Assembly: GCA_003481005.1 (NCBI GenBank)
Contig: QUKC01000001.1
Location: forward strand, 1 to 64,000
Reading direction: 5' to 3'
DNA: 64,000 bases
From: Firmicutes bacterium TM09-10
Lineage (GTDB): Bacteria; Bacillota; Clostridia; Lachnospirales; Lachnospiraceae
This document shows positions 32,178-43,100 of the stretch, piece by piece (position 1 is the first letter of the stretch; every line of letters starts with the position of its first letter). The translations under genes were made by a program, and so were the position numbers. The notes below the pieces were generated by a model that searched no databases, had not been told where the DNA came from, and worked only from the letters and a program-made list of their open reading frames with translations.

Positions 32178-32405
32178 TCAGTATTCCTTTTCTATCTCTC
32201 CATCTATTCCATACATTTTCTTGAATGCATCAAGGTCTGCCTGGTTCTTAATCAGCATAACCTCTTCTATTTTACCTGTATGAATATCCTTAAAACCTGC
32301 AACTTGTTCACCATTACATATGCTGGCCTTAATTACCGGTTTCTTATTTTCCTTATCATATGTCTTTGTAACTGTCTTTTTCCTAAATAGTCCCACTTTG
32401 AGCAC
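32178..32405 (-). CDS. Small conserved hypothetical protein (75 aa)
   Basis: No named family is recognised. The sequence opens MLKVGLFRKKTVTKTY and ends with a helix QADLDAFKKMYGIDGEIEKE. A decayed relative with the same CxGExVAGF, ADLDAFxxMYG and KEY elements lies at 50909-51122, which shows that this is a real, conserved gene. Start and stop overlap or abut neighbouring genes, consistent with an operon. Confidence 0.6.
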   Translation of the reverse strand: MLKVGLFRKKTVTKTYDKENKKPVIKASICNGEQVAGFKDIHTGKIEEVMLIKNQADLDAFKKMYGIDGEIEKEY

Positions 32406-32856
32406 CTTCTTTTGACTTTGCCATCAGTATAAGTTTTTCAAAGGACTGTGCAAAGCGTACATCATCTTCTTCCGTATGCTTTCTCGGTCCTTTCATATGA
32501 TTCTTATGAGAGCTGCGTCTTGCCTTCTTGTTAAGATGTCGCTCCATAAGCATCTGATCTATGTTCTCATTCGTGTACCACTTGCCTGATTGGTGAATAA
32601 CATATGCACCTTTCCCAAGTGCCATTGCAGCGACACCATAATCCTGCGATACTACTACATCCCCTTTATGACATATGCTAATTAGTTTATAATCTACTGC
32701 ATCTGCTCCTGCGCCTACCACAATCACCTCACTGTAATCAGAATACAAAATATGATTCGTATCACACAGCAATGTGATGGAAATATTGTATTTCTCTGCT
32801 ATTGTCTCAACAATGTCCACTGCCGGACACGCATCCGCATCTACAAATATCTGCAT
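32383..32856 (-). CDS. YaiI/YqxD-family (DUF188) protein
   Basis: This 157-residue protein starts MQIFVDADACPAVDIVETIA, the invariant DUF188 start, followed by SITLLCDTNHILYSDYSEVI, VGAGADAVDYKLISICHKGD and VVSQDYGVAAMALGKGAYVI. The family has a PIN-like/NYN nuclease-type fold with conserved Asp residues (DADACP, SQDYG). A nuclease role is inferred, not proven. The basic C-terminus (KKARRSSHKNHMKGPRKHTE) may bind nucleic acid. Confidence 0.88.
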   Translation of the reverse strand: MQIFVDADACPAVDIVETIAEKYNISITLLCDTNHILYSDYSEVIVVGAGADAVDYKLISICHKGDVVVSQDYGVAAMALGKGAYVIHQSGKWYTNENIDQMLMERHLNKKARRSSHKNHMKGPRKHTEEDDVRFAQSFEKLILMAKSKEGAQSGTI

Positions 32857-32877
32857 TTTTTCTCAAATCCGCTTTCT

Positions 32878-33249
32878 TCAGTTGTGGCTAACTGGTGTTC
32901 GTACTTCTATAAGATTTCCTGATGGATCATAAAATCTTACAAGCTTCTGTCCACATTCAAGTTCCATTAAATCCGTAACATAACTTACAACATACTTGCC
33001 AGACTCCAGTTTTTCAATAATACCTTCTATATCATTATCTTCAAAATAAAGTTCTGTCATATTGTTATGTGGAGTTGTATGTATTTTTGTACTATCATAC
33101 CATACATCTACATCCTGCAATACAAGCCCCTCCGACATTATCACATTACCTTCCTGCCTTGTAATCACACGCAGTCCAAACAGTTCTTCATAAAAATCAA
33201 TTGATTCGTCAATGTTATCAACAATAATCAATACATTTTTCAAACTCAT
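32878..33249 (-). CDS. VOC-superfamily (glyoxalase/bleomycin resistance-like) protein
   Basis: This 123-residue single-module VOC fold begins LKNVLIIVDNIDESIDFYEE, LFGLRVITRQEGN and ends LVRFYDPSGNLIEVRTPV. Candidate metal ligands are the His in HTTPHNNM, Glu in TELYFEDND and Glu in NLIEV. The substrate cannot be predicted. Its ATG overlaps the upstream DUF4186 stop by four bases. Confidence 0.83.
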   Translation of the reverse strand: MSLKNVLIIVDNIDESIDFYEELFGLRVITRQEGNVIMSEGLVLQDVDVWYDSTKIHTTPHNNMTELYFEDNDIEGIIEKLESGKYVVSYVTDLMELECGQKLVRFYDPSGNLIEVRTPVSHN

Positions 33250-33626
33250 ATTTTATGTTCCTGCCTCTCCATTTCTTTTTGAATCCATGTCATAATTACA
33301 TCTACAAGATAATCCTGCTGCACCTGACTTAGTTCCTTGCCAGGCTGCATTTTATGCCACTTTCGGATGCACTCCCTGCAGCATGTTGCTGTAGCGTGCT
33401 GAGCAATAAATACTGGATGTCCACGCATTGGTGTCTGTTTGCCATCATTTGCTATATATGCCGGAGCTTCTCTCTTTGCAATAAAATCCTTTGCATGTTG
33501 TCTTATTGTATCAAGACCTTTTTCATTTATGTAATCAATATCTTTCTGCTTCAGATGGAAACTGCTTCTGAACTTGGAATTATCCAGTCTCTCAAATAAC
33601 TGCTTGTACCATTCATCCTTAGTCAT
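33246..33626 (-). CDS. DUF4186-family protein
   Basis: This 126-residue protein fits DUF4186: LFERLDNSKFRSSFHLKQKD, RQHAKDFIAKREAPAYIAND, PMRGHPVFIAQHATATCCRE, CIRKWHKMQPGKELSQVQQD. The conserved HATATCCR-C-W and H residues suggest a metal site, but no function is known. It overlaps the downstream VOC gene, so the two are co-expressed. Confidence 0.82.
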   Translation of the reverse strand: MTKDEWYKQLFERLDNSKFRSSFHLKQKDIDYINEKGLDTIRQHAKDFIAKREAPAYIANDGKQTPMRGHPVFIAQHATATCCRECIRKWHKMQPGKELSQVQQDYLVDVIMTWIQKEMERQEHKI

Positions 33627-33630
33627 ATCA

Positions 33631-34317
33631 TCACCACAAATCGTATGGTTTCATGGTTTCTGAATTTCGATATTCATGTTTCTCATAATATCCTATCAGA
33701 TTACCCTCATCTCTGAGTGCCACCATGTAAACATCTTTATTCTGTTTCTCATTATGAAAAGTATAAACGATATTATGTCTTTCATCTGCTGCAAACCAGT
33801 CCACTACCTGCTGTATTCTATCTCTTGATTCCGGATTATGGCAGTCTAACAGGCTTCTTCCGATAAGTTTGTCGCCTCCTCGCTTCGCATAGCTGGTAAC
33901 AGCTGCCGGATTCATGTAGATAATCTCATGTTTGAGATTGCATATAACAACGGATGCCCTGTCCTGATCAACAATGCTCTTATAAAAGCTGACATATGAT
34001 TTAAACTCAATCAACTTTTCACTATCAAGCCTCTTCTGAAGTTGTGGTTTCTTTCTTCGATAATAATCGTATATCTCTCCATCTGGTATCCAGATTTGTG
34101 CCTCATTTATCTTATCAAGTACAGCTTCAACAATCTGTTCATCAGCTAATGAATCCGGGGCTTTTTCATGTTCTGCTACATATTTTTTATATTCTTCATA
34201 CACCCAGCCTGTAATCTTATCCTTCTGTTTCATCTTGAGATTACTAAACTTCTTGTTCATCTGTAAAAGCTGACCATCTATCTTTTTATGTGTTTTTGTC
34301 TTTTTACTTTTTGCCAA
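33631..34317 (-). CDS. PAS-domain protein with an unassigned N-terminal helical domain
   Basis: This 228-residue protein's C-terminal half is a PAS domain: FYKSIVDQDRASVVICNLKH, EIIYMNPAAVTSYAKRG, IGRSLLDCHNPESRDRIQQV and TFHNEKQNKDVYMVALRDE. The N-terminal 100 residues are basic and helical (KKTKTHKKIDGQLLQMNKKF, DKITGWVYEEYKKYVAEHEK) with an unfamiliar IWIPDGEIYDYYRRKKP segment. No kinase, GGDEF or HTH output domain follows, so it may act by protein-protein or nucleic acid contact. It is first in the cargo operon. Confidence 0.7.
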   Translation of the reverse strand: MAKSKKTKTHKKIDGQLLQMNKKFSNLKMKQKDKITGWVYEEYKKYVAEHEKAPDSLADEQIVEAVLDKINEAQIWIPDGEIYDYYRRKKPQLQKRLDSEKLIEFKSYVSFYKSIVDQDRASVVICNLKHEIIYMNPAAVTSYAKRGGDKLIGRSLLDCHNPESRDRIQQVVDWFAADERHNIVYTFHNEKQNKDVYMVALRDEGNLIGYYEKHEYRNSETMKPYDLW

Positions 34318-34415
34318 ATTTCTCCCACCTTTATATAATTAATAACTTTTGCTAGTATAGCGCATGTTTCGCATTTATCTTTTCACATTATAACATCTAT
34401 CAAATTGATCCGCAC

Positions 34416-34446
34416 TAAAAAAGGACGCAGAATCTCTCCCACGTCC
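34416..34446 (-). terminator. Terminator at the end of the conjugation operon
   Basis: GGACG (34423-34427)/CGTCC (34442-34446), followed on - by TTTTTTAG. It lies right after the DUF6674-type gene and separates the conjugative element from the cargo cluster. Confidence 0.75.
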
Positions 34447-34452
34447 TCAAAA

Positions 34453-35379
34453 CTATCTGGCTTTATCTTCTCTTACCTTTGATACTTCCTTATGTGCCGC
34501 TTCCTGCTTCACCTCATCCACACCTCTAGCATCAAATGCATCTGCATTATACTGATACTCCTGTGGTTCAGCAACCATCGGTGAATATACAACCTCTGCT
34601 TCCACTCGCTCAGCTTCTGCCCTCTCCGGCTCTGTCTGTTCCTGTTCCTTTGTTTTCACATTCTCCATATACTTTTCCTTATCAAGCTGCACATTCATAG
34701 CCAGATTATCCAGCTTATCTATAGATGCATCCAAATGCAGCTCCATTGATACAAACAACTTTCTCACTGCTTTCATAGGTGCAAGCACCGCCTTTGTAAT
34801 GGGATGTTTCTGCTCTTTCTGTGAATAATCCACCTCTGGCTTGTCAGCAAAAGTACGGAATGCATTAGCTGCTGTCTGACCAGCTTCACGAAATCCTTTT
34901 GTAAGAAGCGCTGTCTTTGCTATATCCTTATCCGTGGTCTTGATTGCACCTCTTACATTCTCTCGGATATCAAGAAGCCTTTTCTTAATTGCTAAGAACT
35001 CCGACACCCTGTATAATGCAGTTCTTCCCTTTGCCTTTGCTTCATCAACTATGCTCTTTGCTGTAGATTTGACCTGTTCTTTCACTTCTAATACCTGTGA
35101 CTTTATCTGCTCACATCTGGTATTAAGTCGCTCCTGTGCTTCCGACAATGCCTTTTTAGCATTATTGACAAGTGTATCTTCCTGCATTTCTTTGATCTGA
35201 TTCTGCATATTGGTGAGTTCTTCCGTCATGGAATCAATCTTTTTCTCCAGTCCATCCACATAGCTGCATATCTCAAATACATCGTTTGCCTGCTCTTTCA
35301 TGGCATTTTTCTTTAATAAGTCGAGAAGTTCTCTTATGACCTCCTCATTGGTAAGTGTTTTTCCTGCTTCCATATCCAT
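34453..35379 (-). CDS. DUF6674-type coiled-coil protein of the conjugative element
   Basis: This 308-residue protein is dominated by coiled coil from about residue 45 to 130 (LEKKIDSMTEELTNMQNQIK, RLNTRCEQIKSQVLEVKEQV). The later part contains KRLLDIRENVRGAIKTTD, TAANAFRTFADKPEVDYSQK and a tail rich in Glu. I believe this corresponds to DUF6674, which accompanies Lachnospiraceae conjugative elements, though the family name is from memory. It is the last gene of the long operon. GGAGG precedes the ATG. Confidence 0.65.
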   Translation of the reverse strand: MDMEAGKTLTNEEVIRELLDLLKKNAMKEQANDVFEICSYVDGLEKKIDSMTEELTNMQNQIKEMQEDTLVNNAKKALSEAQERLNTRCEQIKSQVLEVKEQVKSTAKSIVDEAKAKGRTALYRVSEFLAIKKRLLDIRENVRGAIKTTDKDIAKTALLTKGFREAGQTAANAFRTFADKPEVDYSQKEQKHPITKAVLAPMKAVRKLFVSMELHLDASIDKLDNLAMNVQLDKEKYMENVKTKEQEQTEPERAEAERVEAEVVYSPMVAEPQEYQYNADAFDARGVDEVKQEAAHKEVSKVREDKAR

Positions 35380-35439
35380 TCTGTTTCCTCCATTCTGTAT
35401 ATGGGGCAGCCTTGGCCGCCCCTGTACTCTGATTACTGA

Positions 35440-36129
35440 TTATCGAAAGGGTGTTGCCTCTTTGTCTTTTTCTTTATCGGGATTGCCATGATGTTTCTCG
35501 GCACTCTCCCTCGCCTTTTCGTTGCTCTTATCCTTTGCCTTCTCATATTCCGAGATAATCTCCTTATAGAGTCTTTCCCTGAAATCCTTTGTAACCGGAT
35601 AGCAGACATCCTGATAGATTGGCTTGCCCTGCTCGTCCACCTGCTTTGTCTTATAAGAAGGCATTGATACAAAGATTTTCTCTTTGCCCTGCACGATATT
35701 GATGTTATTTACGATGAAACTGTTTTCAAAATAAATGCGTGCAAGTCCCTTGATGTTACTACCTTCCCTCTCATAAGGTGTCACAGTTACGGAAAACTCC
35801 GGCATTTCCTGTGTACGCTCCTGCTTCTGTGTCTCCTCTTTCTCCGGTTCCTTAATTCTTGCATAGGCATCAAGGATATTGGTATAGAGTTCCTCTCGAA
35901 ACTCTGCTGTGATAGGATTGCACACATCCTTATAGATCACACCGTTGCTTTCATCACGCTCATTGGAGCGGTATCTTGGCATTGATACGAAAAGCTCTCC
36001 CTTATCCTTATTCTCAAGGATTGCAATATTGGTAATCTTAAATGAATCACCGAATACCACTGTTGCAAATCCTTTGATATTGCTGCCCTCTTTTGCTCTT
36101 ACTTCGTTTACCTTAATTGAATACTTCAT
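35440..36129 (-). CDS. Tandem SpoVG-domain protein
   Basis: This 229-residue protein has two SpoVG domains in series: repeat 1 about residues 1-95 (IKVNEVRAKEGSNIKGFATV, FVSMPRYRSNERDESNGVIY, DVCNPITAEFREELY) and repeat 2 about 108-205 (VTVTPYEREGSNIKGLARIY, FVSMPSYKTKQVDEQGKPIY, DVCYPVTKDFRERLY). SpoVG proteins bind nucleic acids and regulate expression; a double copy could act as an intramolecular dimer. The 10-20 residue charged linker and the tail are disordered. Confidence 0.9.
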   Translation of the reverse strand: MKYSIKVNEVRAKEGSNIKGFATVVFGDSFKITNIAILENKDKGELFVSMPRYRSNERDESNGVIYKDVCNPITAEFREELYTNILDAYARIKEPEKEETQKQERTQEMPEFSVTVTPYEREGSNIKGLARIYFENSFIVNNINIVQGKEKIFVSMPSYKTKQVDEQGKPIYQDVCYPVTKDFRERLYKEIISEYEKAKDKSNEKARESAEKHHGNPDKEKDKEATPFR

Positions 36130-36132
36130 ATG

Positions 36133-36531
36133 CTATTCCTCGCTTTCTTTTTGTTCTTTGTTTTGCTCCGGTATGATAAGCTCACACCAAAGCTGTTCTA
36201 TCTGTTCACAAGACAATCTGCCATTAAGCCAGTTGCCAAGTGTAACGACCATTCCGTCCTGCTCGTAATAGAGCCACTCCTGTGTTTCAATGTTCCCCTC
36301 ATACACGATAGTCACATCAAAATCAGGCATAAATAATCCTTCCTCTGCATCCCATACACAGGCTATTCCCTGTCTGAGTGTCAGATTCAGGCTTTCCACA
36401 TACACAGACCAGCCGCTTACGACTATCTGCAAGTCATCATCAATCTCTGCAATATCATCCTCGATGTCAATTAGCTCTTCCATTTCCGATACTGCCTCTT
36501 CTATCTCACCTAACCGGTATCTCTTATTCAT
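36133..36531 (-). CDS. Hypothetical acidic protein of the conjugative element (132 aa)
   Basis: Unknown function. It is very acidic at the start (EIEEAVSEMEELIDIEDDIA), then YVESLNLTLRQGIACVWDAE, MPDFDVTIVYEGNIETQEWL and a C-terminal helix. ATG 36531 overlaps the sortase stop region (the ATGGATGAATAA arrangement), so it is coupled to the sortase gene. Its position between sortase and SpoVG genes is conserved in this element type (from memory). Confidence 0.6.
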   Translation of the reverse strand: MNKRYRLGEIEEAVSEMEELIDIEDDIAEIDDDLQIVVSGWSVYVESLNLTLRQGIACVWDAEEGLFMPDFDVTIVYEGNIETQEWLYYEQDGMVVTLGNWLNGRLSCEQIEQLWCELIIPEQNKEQKESEE

Positions 36532-37141
36532 CCATCTCCGCCTCCTTATAAATGCACCTGACCACAAAACGCATGGTTCCTTTCTGGGAACAGGTAAAAA
36601 GAGTTAGTTCTTTTTCATCTCCCTGTGTCTTGATGCTGTTATCATACGGATTTACTACCTCTGTCTCTGTTATCTCGTAGATATGCTTAAGTCCCTTTTT
36701 GTCGGTTATCATTACTTCATCACCTATGGATATCTGACTTAGTGGTGTAAAAAATGTGCCATATCTGCTGCCATTGTGACCGCACAATACACAGTTGCCA
36801 CTCTCACCTATTCCTGCAGTTTCTTCTATATGACCGATCCCGGCATTAAGCACTTTACTTGTGGTTCCTTCCATTACCGGATACCTGATATCTAAGCCCG
36901 GTATCTCAATGATGCCGATAACACCGCCTTCTTTAAGAATGGCTTCATCCTCTTTACTAATGGAGGTTTGCTCTTCCTCCACGTCTGTTTCTTCATCGTA
37001 ATCATCCTCCAATGTCTGCTCAAATTCACTTATGAGCTGTTCTGTCTGTTTTTCTCCGGTTGCCCGCCAGAAAAAAGGGACTGCCATAATGGCAATCCCT
37101 GCTGTAATCAGTAGTCCTGCGACCACTTTTCTTATGTTCAT
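36524..37141 (-). CDS. Sortase (class D/B-like)
   Basis: This 205-residue membrane-anchored transpeptidase has a signal-anchor helix VVAGLLITAGIAIMAVPFFW at residues 4-23, then an acidic linker. The catalytic core starts IGIIEIPGLDIRYPVMEGTT. The His is in NCVLCGHNGSRYGTFF, the Cys in ELTLFTCSQKGTMRFVVRC (TxTC motif) and the Arg eight residues later. It would sort or cross-link transfer proteins on the cell surface. Start ATG 37141 is chosen by its GGAG site; it lies 14 bases after the giant gene. Confidence 0.9.
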   Translation of the reverse strand: MNIRKVVAGLLITAGIAIMAVPFFWRATGEKQTEQLISEFEQTLEDDYDEETDVEEEQTSISKEDEAILKEGGVIGIIEIPGLDIRYPVMEGTTSKVLNAGIGHIEETAGIGESGNCVLCGHNGSRYGTFFTPLSQISIGDEVMITDKKGLKHIYEITETEVVNPYDNSIKTQGDEKELTLFTCSQKGTMRFVVRCIYKEAEMDE

Positions 37142-37154
37142 ATTATTCACTCTC

Positions 37155-40100
37155 CTATCGTGTTCTGCCCTCTCTGTCGGCTGGATAAGCACCTTTATCC
37201 TCTGCCACAATTGCTGCAGCTTCCATTCTGTCATCAGCTTCTCTTTCTTCCTCCGGTCCGCTCAGGTCTGCATCCACAGCCTTTGCGTTCTCAAGGTCAA
37301 GCTGGGCATTCAGTTCACACTGCCTTGCCAGCTTTTCTTCCAGTTCCTTGCTGTACGCAAATGGCTTGTCATACTCAGTCTTTGATGCTTCTAGGTCATT
37401 CTGGTACTGTTCTATCTTCTTTTCTAAGAAATCAATGTTCTCATGGAGTCCATTGAACAGGTTTTCCAGCTTTACCATGCTGCCGACAGGACTGGTGGAA
37501 AGCTCTGCCTTGTACTCTGTTTTTCCACGAAGCACCATATAATTGATGCCAAGGAAGTTCTTTTCTACAAGCAGCTCAAATCCATGGAATTTACCGATTG
37601 CAGTTGTCTCTCCGGCCTTACATTTGCTGATTGCTTCAAGCATCATCGTTCCGCCATCCACACGCTCAGTATAGGTTGCTTTGCCTATGGTAATGGCAAA
37701 TTCCGTATTATCAATCAGCTCTTTATCCCTTGCCTTTACATCCTCACGGACATTGGCAAGCTTTTCAGTTGCTGTCTTAATCAGCTTTGGGTACTTAATC
37801 ATAAAGTTATCCTGCAAGCCATATCTCTGATTGTCATAGGATGCTTTCAAAAGCTTTAATCTCTGGACATCATTGTCAATCTCCATCTTTTCCTTGATTA
37901 AAGGATTCCCTGTAGCAACCGCCTTGATCTCTGCATATGAAAGTGTTGCCTCGTCGATATCCTCGCAGCTTCGGCTTACTGCCTTGCTTGTCATGACCTG
38001 ACTGATGAAACGCTGCTTATTCTCAACGAGCGACCAGTTGTATGCATCAAAGGTTCCTTTGGTGACATATCTGTAGATTGCCACCTCTTTATTTTCATTG
38101 CCCTGTCGTATGCCTCGTCCTTCCCTCTGTTCAATGGAGCTTGGCTTCCAAGGACAGTCCACATGGTGCATTGCAACAAGGTGTGTCTGCACATTGACAC
38201 CTGTTCCACACTTATCTGTTGAACCGATAAGAACTTTCTTTTTACCTGTCCTCATCTCCTTAAAAAGTGCATCCCTCTGTGCATCTGTCTTGGCATCATG
38301 GATAAAAGCTATCTCATCTGCCGGAATACCATACTGGATAAGTGTTTCCTTCAGATAATCATAGATGGTAAAGTCTTTATCCGGTCCCGGTGTGCCGATG
38401 TCCGAAAAAATAAGCTGGCAGCCTATATGACCATCAGCATTTCCTTTCTCATATTCTTTCCAGACATTTTCTGCTACCTTATTGAGCTTTCCATCTGGAT
38501 TATTTGGTGCGTCCTTATCAATCAGCCTTGCATCTGTTCCGAGTAATCTTGCCTCATGGGTAATCTTTAGGAAGTTGTCCACACTTGGATCAACTCCACC
38601 ACCTCTGATACGCTCTGCCCTCACAACAAAGTCTTCCATGACCTGCTTTACATACCAGTCAGGCTCCGACTCCACAATAATAGGCTTGCCGCCACGAAGA
38701 GCAGGCACATCAAGGTCAAGCATGTCTGCTGTCTGCACATCTGCTACCTCACGGAAGATATTCATAAGCTCCGGCAGATTCGTAAACTTATTGAATCTGC
38801 TCTTAAAACGAAATCCGCTTCCCTCTACAGTAAGCTCCAGTGCTGTTGTTACTTCACCAAAGTTTGCTGCCCATGAATCAAAGTGATAAATCCCCATCTC
38901 TTCAAGTGCCGCTTTCTGTAAGTAAAGCTGCATGACATACATCTCACACATGGTATTGGATATCGGTGTACCAGTTGCAAACACAATGCCCCTGCCATCA
39001 TTTATCTCTGATAGATATTGGCATTTAAGCTGCATATCTGTTGACTTTTTCGCTCCACTACTGCTGATACCTGACACATTATTCATCTTGGAAAAAATCG
39101 CAAGGTTCTTGAAATTATGTGCCTCGTCCACCATGATAGAGTCCACACCCAGCTCCTCAAAGGTTATAAGGTCATCCTTTCTGCTCTCATCAGATAGAGA
39201 TTTCAGCTGTTCCTCCAGCTTTTTCTTCTGGCTTTCCATCTGTTTTACAGTCCATCTCTCTCCGTTACGCTCCTTCATCTCATCAATCGCATAGCTGATC
39301 TCATCAATCTGCTCATTGAGCATTCTTTCCTTTCTCTCTGCTGAGATTGGAATTTTCTCAAACTGCGAGTGCGACATGATGATACAGTCATAGTCACCTG
39401 TTGCAATCCTTGATACGAACTGCTTTCTGCGGCTTTTTTCAAAATCACGCTCTGTGGCAACCAGGATATTTGCTGACGGATAAAGCCTTAAAAACTCTGA
39501 TGCAGTCTGCCCGATAAGTGGCTTTGGAACAACCATGATTGTCTTATTGGCAAGTCCGAGTCTCTTCTGCTCCATGCAGGCAGCCATCATCTCAAAGGAC
39601 TTTCCGGCACCAACGCAGTGTGCCAGCAGGGTGTTTCCTCCAAGAAGGATTCTTGCCACCGCATTTTTCTGGTGTGGCTTTAGCTCAATCGCCGGATTCA
39701 TTCCCGGAAACTGTAAGTGGCTTCCATCATACTCACGCAGACGGATGTTATTGAATGTCTCATTGTAATATTCCACATACTTCTGTCTTCGCTCCGGCTC
39801 GGCAAACAGCCACTCCTTGAACTTCTCCTTGATCATGTTCTGCTTTTCCCTTGCAAGCATTGTCTCATTCTTATTGACTTCGTAATGATATTTGCCATCA
39901 CCGTCATCAATCCTGTCCCTTACTGTTACAGTTTTAAGATTCAGCGTATCCTCAAAAATAGAATAAGCATCCATGCGGCTTGTACCATAGGTCTTAGTAG
40001 CTGCCACTGAATGCTTATCCATGCTCTTATTCTCGATGAACCATTCCATGCTCATCTTATTTAAGTGTACCTGAATGCCTGTATTGTAAAACTGGCTTCT

Positions 40101-43100
40101 GACTGCTCTTGCACGTCTTGGTGTATTGAGAAGTTCATAGATAAACTGCTCATAATCAAGCGGCTCAATCCATGTCGTGCCAATCTTTACATCAATATCC
40201 GAGGCTTCAATCCATTCCGGCTGCACCTTTTCAAGTGCTGCCACATTGCCTGCGAATCTTTCTGCCTGCGGATTGTCTGTATCAGCTGCCATAGCCTTTG
40301 CCACACGAAGCTTGTCTCTCACATTTCCGGAAAGATACTCGTCTGCTGTCTCCCAGCCAATGTCGGGATTGTCCTCGTTGTAGCGGTCGGGATTTAGGAA
40401 AATCAATCCATCCAGCTCTTCCACAAGAACTGCCCTTCTAAGCTCTGCCAAAGCATCATCACTAAATGTTATCTCATCAGCTGTCTGCCCGGACTTTTCT
40501 GCAAGTTCTTCCTTTGCATTAGTAATATCCGGCTCATAGATAGAGAGCATATAGGCAAGATTTACATATCCAAATTCATTGACGGATACATTTAATGCTT
40601 CCACAGCAGTCTCAACCCTGTCTATGACAGTCTTTGCCTTAATCGTCTGCTTATAAAACATATCCGCTTTTTTCACCTCCCCGTCTTCATTTACTTCCTC
40701 AAGACTGCAAAGAAGTGGGTAATCGCTGTCATCCCTGAAAGCTATTCTGTTTGCTTTTGAAGTAATGGCGCCATACTGCTTTACAAATGCATCATATTTT
40801 ACATTAAGAAGTCTCTGCTTATCAGAAAGCTCCTCCTCGCTGCAGCCATCCATCTGGATATCAATCAGCTCTCTTGTTATCTGTCTGATTTCATCAAGGC
40901 TTCGGATTCGCTCCTCGGCAGTCTGTGATACTTCTTTTTTTACCATCTCGGAATTTTCCCTGTAATAGAGTTTTCCTTCAAAAAATGTGTAAGTGTAGTT
41001 TCTCACATCCGGATCAGCCGGAATAACTTCCTCCGTCTGCTCCGCCTCATCTGCCACTCTCTCAAAATCTGTCATCTGTGCTTTGATATTACCGATAGCT
41101 TTGTTTAATGCTTCATAAATATTGAAGTTCTCATCATCATTCACGCAGACTGTGTATCTGCTGTCCTGTCCGTAAATCCTTGTATCATATTTCATAGAAC
41201 CAAGCATCATTTCCGGATGCTCTGCAAAATAAGAGTTGACTGCAATGCCATTCTCAGTTACACCAAGGTGTACCCAGTCCGGCTCAATATCAATCTTTCT
41301 CTCCCTTTTCTGCAAAAACAGGATATCTGCTGTCACTTCGGTTCCTGCATTATCTTTAAATGCAGTATTCGGAAGTCTTATCGCTCCCACAAGCTCTGCT
41401 CTTTCAGCCAGATACTTTCGGATAGTAGGATTTGCCTTATCAAGTGTTCCCTTTGTGGTAATCACCGCAACCATGCCTCCCGGTCTTACCTGATCAAGTG
41501 CTTTTGCCAGAAAATAATCGTGGATACGGAAGTTATACTTGTTGTACTTCGGATCAAAAACCTTATAATCACCAAATGGCACATTTCCGACAACTACATC
41601 AAAGAAGTTATCCGGATATGTGGTATTCTCAAATCCTGTGATACTGATATTGGCATTCTGATAAAGCTGCTTTGCAATTCTTCCCGAAATGCTGTCAAGC
41701 TCCACCCCATACAGCTTACTTCTCTGCATAGGTGCCGGCATACTCCCAAAGAAGTTACCGATACCCATAGATGGTTCTAATACATTGCCGCCTCTGAAAC
41801 CAAACTGGACAAGTGCCGAGTTCATGCACATGGCAATCTCCGGTGAAGTATAAAAGGCATTGTTTACTGTTGCCCTAGCTGCAGCATACTCTTCATCCGA
41901 TAACATCTCTTTGAGTTCTTTGTACTCTTTGCTCCAGCCTGCGTTTTCCTCGTCAAATGCCTGTGACAGTCCGCCCCATCCGACAAACTTCGACAAGGTT
42001 TTCTGTTCCTCCGGTGTTGCAAGCCTGTTTTCTGATTCAATCTGCTTTAAAGTACGGATTGCATCCATATTCCACTGGTATCTGGTCTTGGCACCGCCTT
42101 TTTCCATTTCCCAGAGATTGTAATGGAAGTTGTGCTTCGTCTGCCCGGCAACATTCTTCTCATTTTCAAGACTTTCTACTTGCTGTACTGGTTCCTGCTT
42201 TGGTGTAAAATCTACAGTTTCCTGTGATTCTGTATCAGCCTGAATATCATCCACAGATACTGATACCACATCATCTGAAACTACATGTCCATTCTCATCA
42301 ATCTTGGTTTCCCATCCATTCGCTATTGCTCTTTCCCTGGTTTCAAGACGATTAGCTTTTACACTATCCTCGATGTCAAAGAATCTCTTATAGACCGGAT
42401 TCATCTTATCCCTGTCAGCCTTCTGCTTTATCTCTTGATAATACTTTTTCTGGTCTTCTCCGCAGTAAAATGGCTGTTTTACCATATAGGATAAAATCTC
42501 ATATAACTCACGCCAGTCGAGAGCACCTTCCTTACGCACACCATTCCTGTTCTTATAGCTGATCTTCACATATCCACTTCTGATTGAGTACTCCACAAGA
42601 CCATACTTATTGTTGGAATATGCCTTTCTTTCTGCATTATCTGTCCCTAATGCAATATCCCTGATAAGGTCAAGTTTATTGGGCATAAATGCAAAATCAG
42701 ACTGCACCACATCCATAAGGAATGCCCTAAACGGAGTGTAGCAGCTGCAATCTGTTACAAGAATCTCCGCCGCATCACGCAGGTCTTCATCAAGCTCTGC
42801 AATACGCTTGGCATAATCAATCGGTGTAATATACTGAAGCTCTGATGGATCTTTTTCAGTTGTTTCAGCTTCTATCTCTGCACCATATTCTGCCTGTGTT
42901 ACCATGCGGTCTTCATCGGCAGTTTCCTGTGGTGTCATGCCTTTTGCACTTACATAATCTCTGTTAAAAGCATAGCTCTCCGGCTCATCCGGTATTGCAT
43001 AATCATCAATCTCTGATTCTGCCTCCTCCGGTTCCACTTCCCGGTATTCGGCATCAATGACCTCATCATCCTCACGGAGTCCGTCCATCGCAAGCTCATC

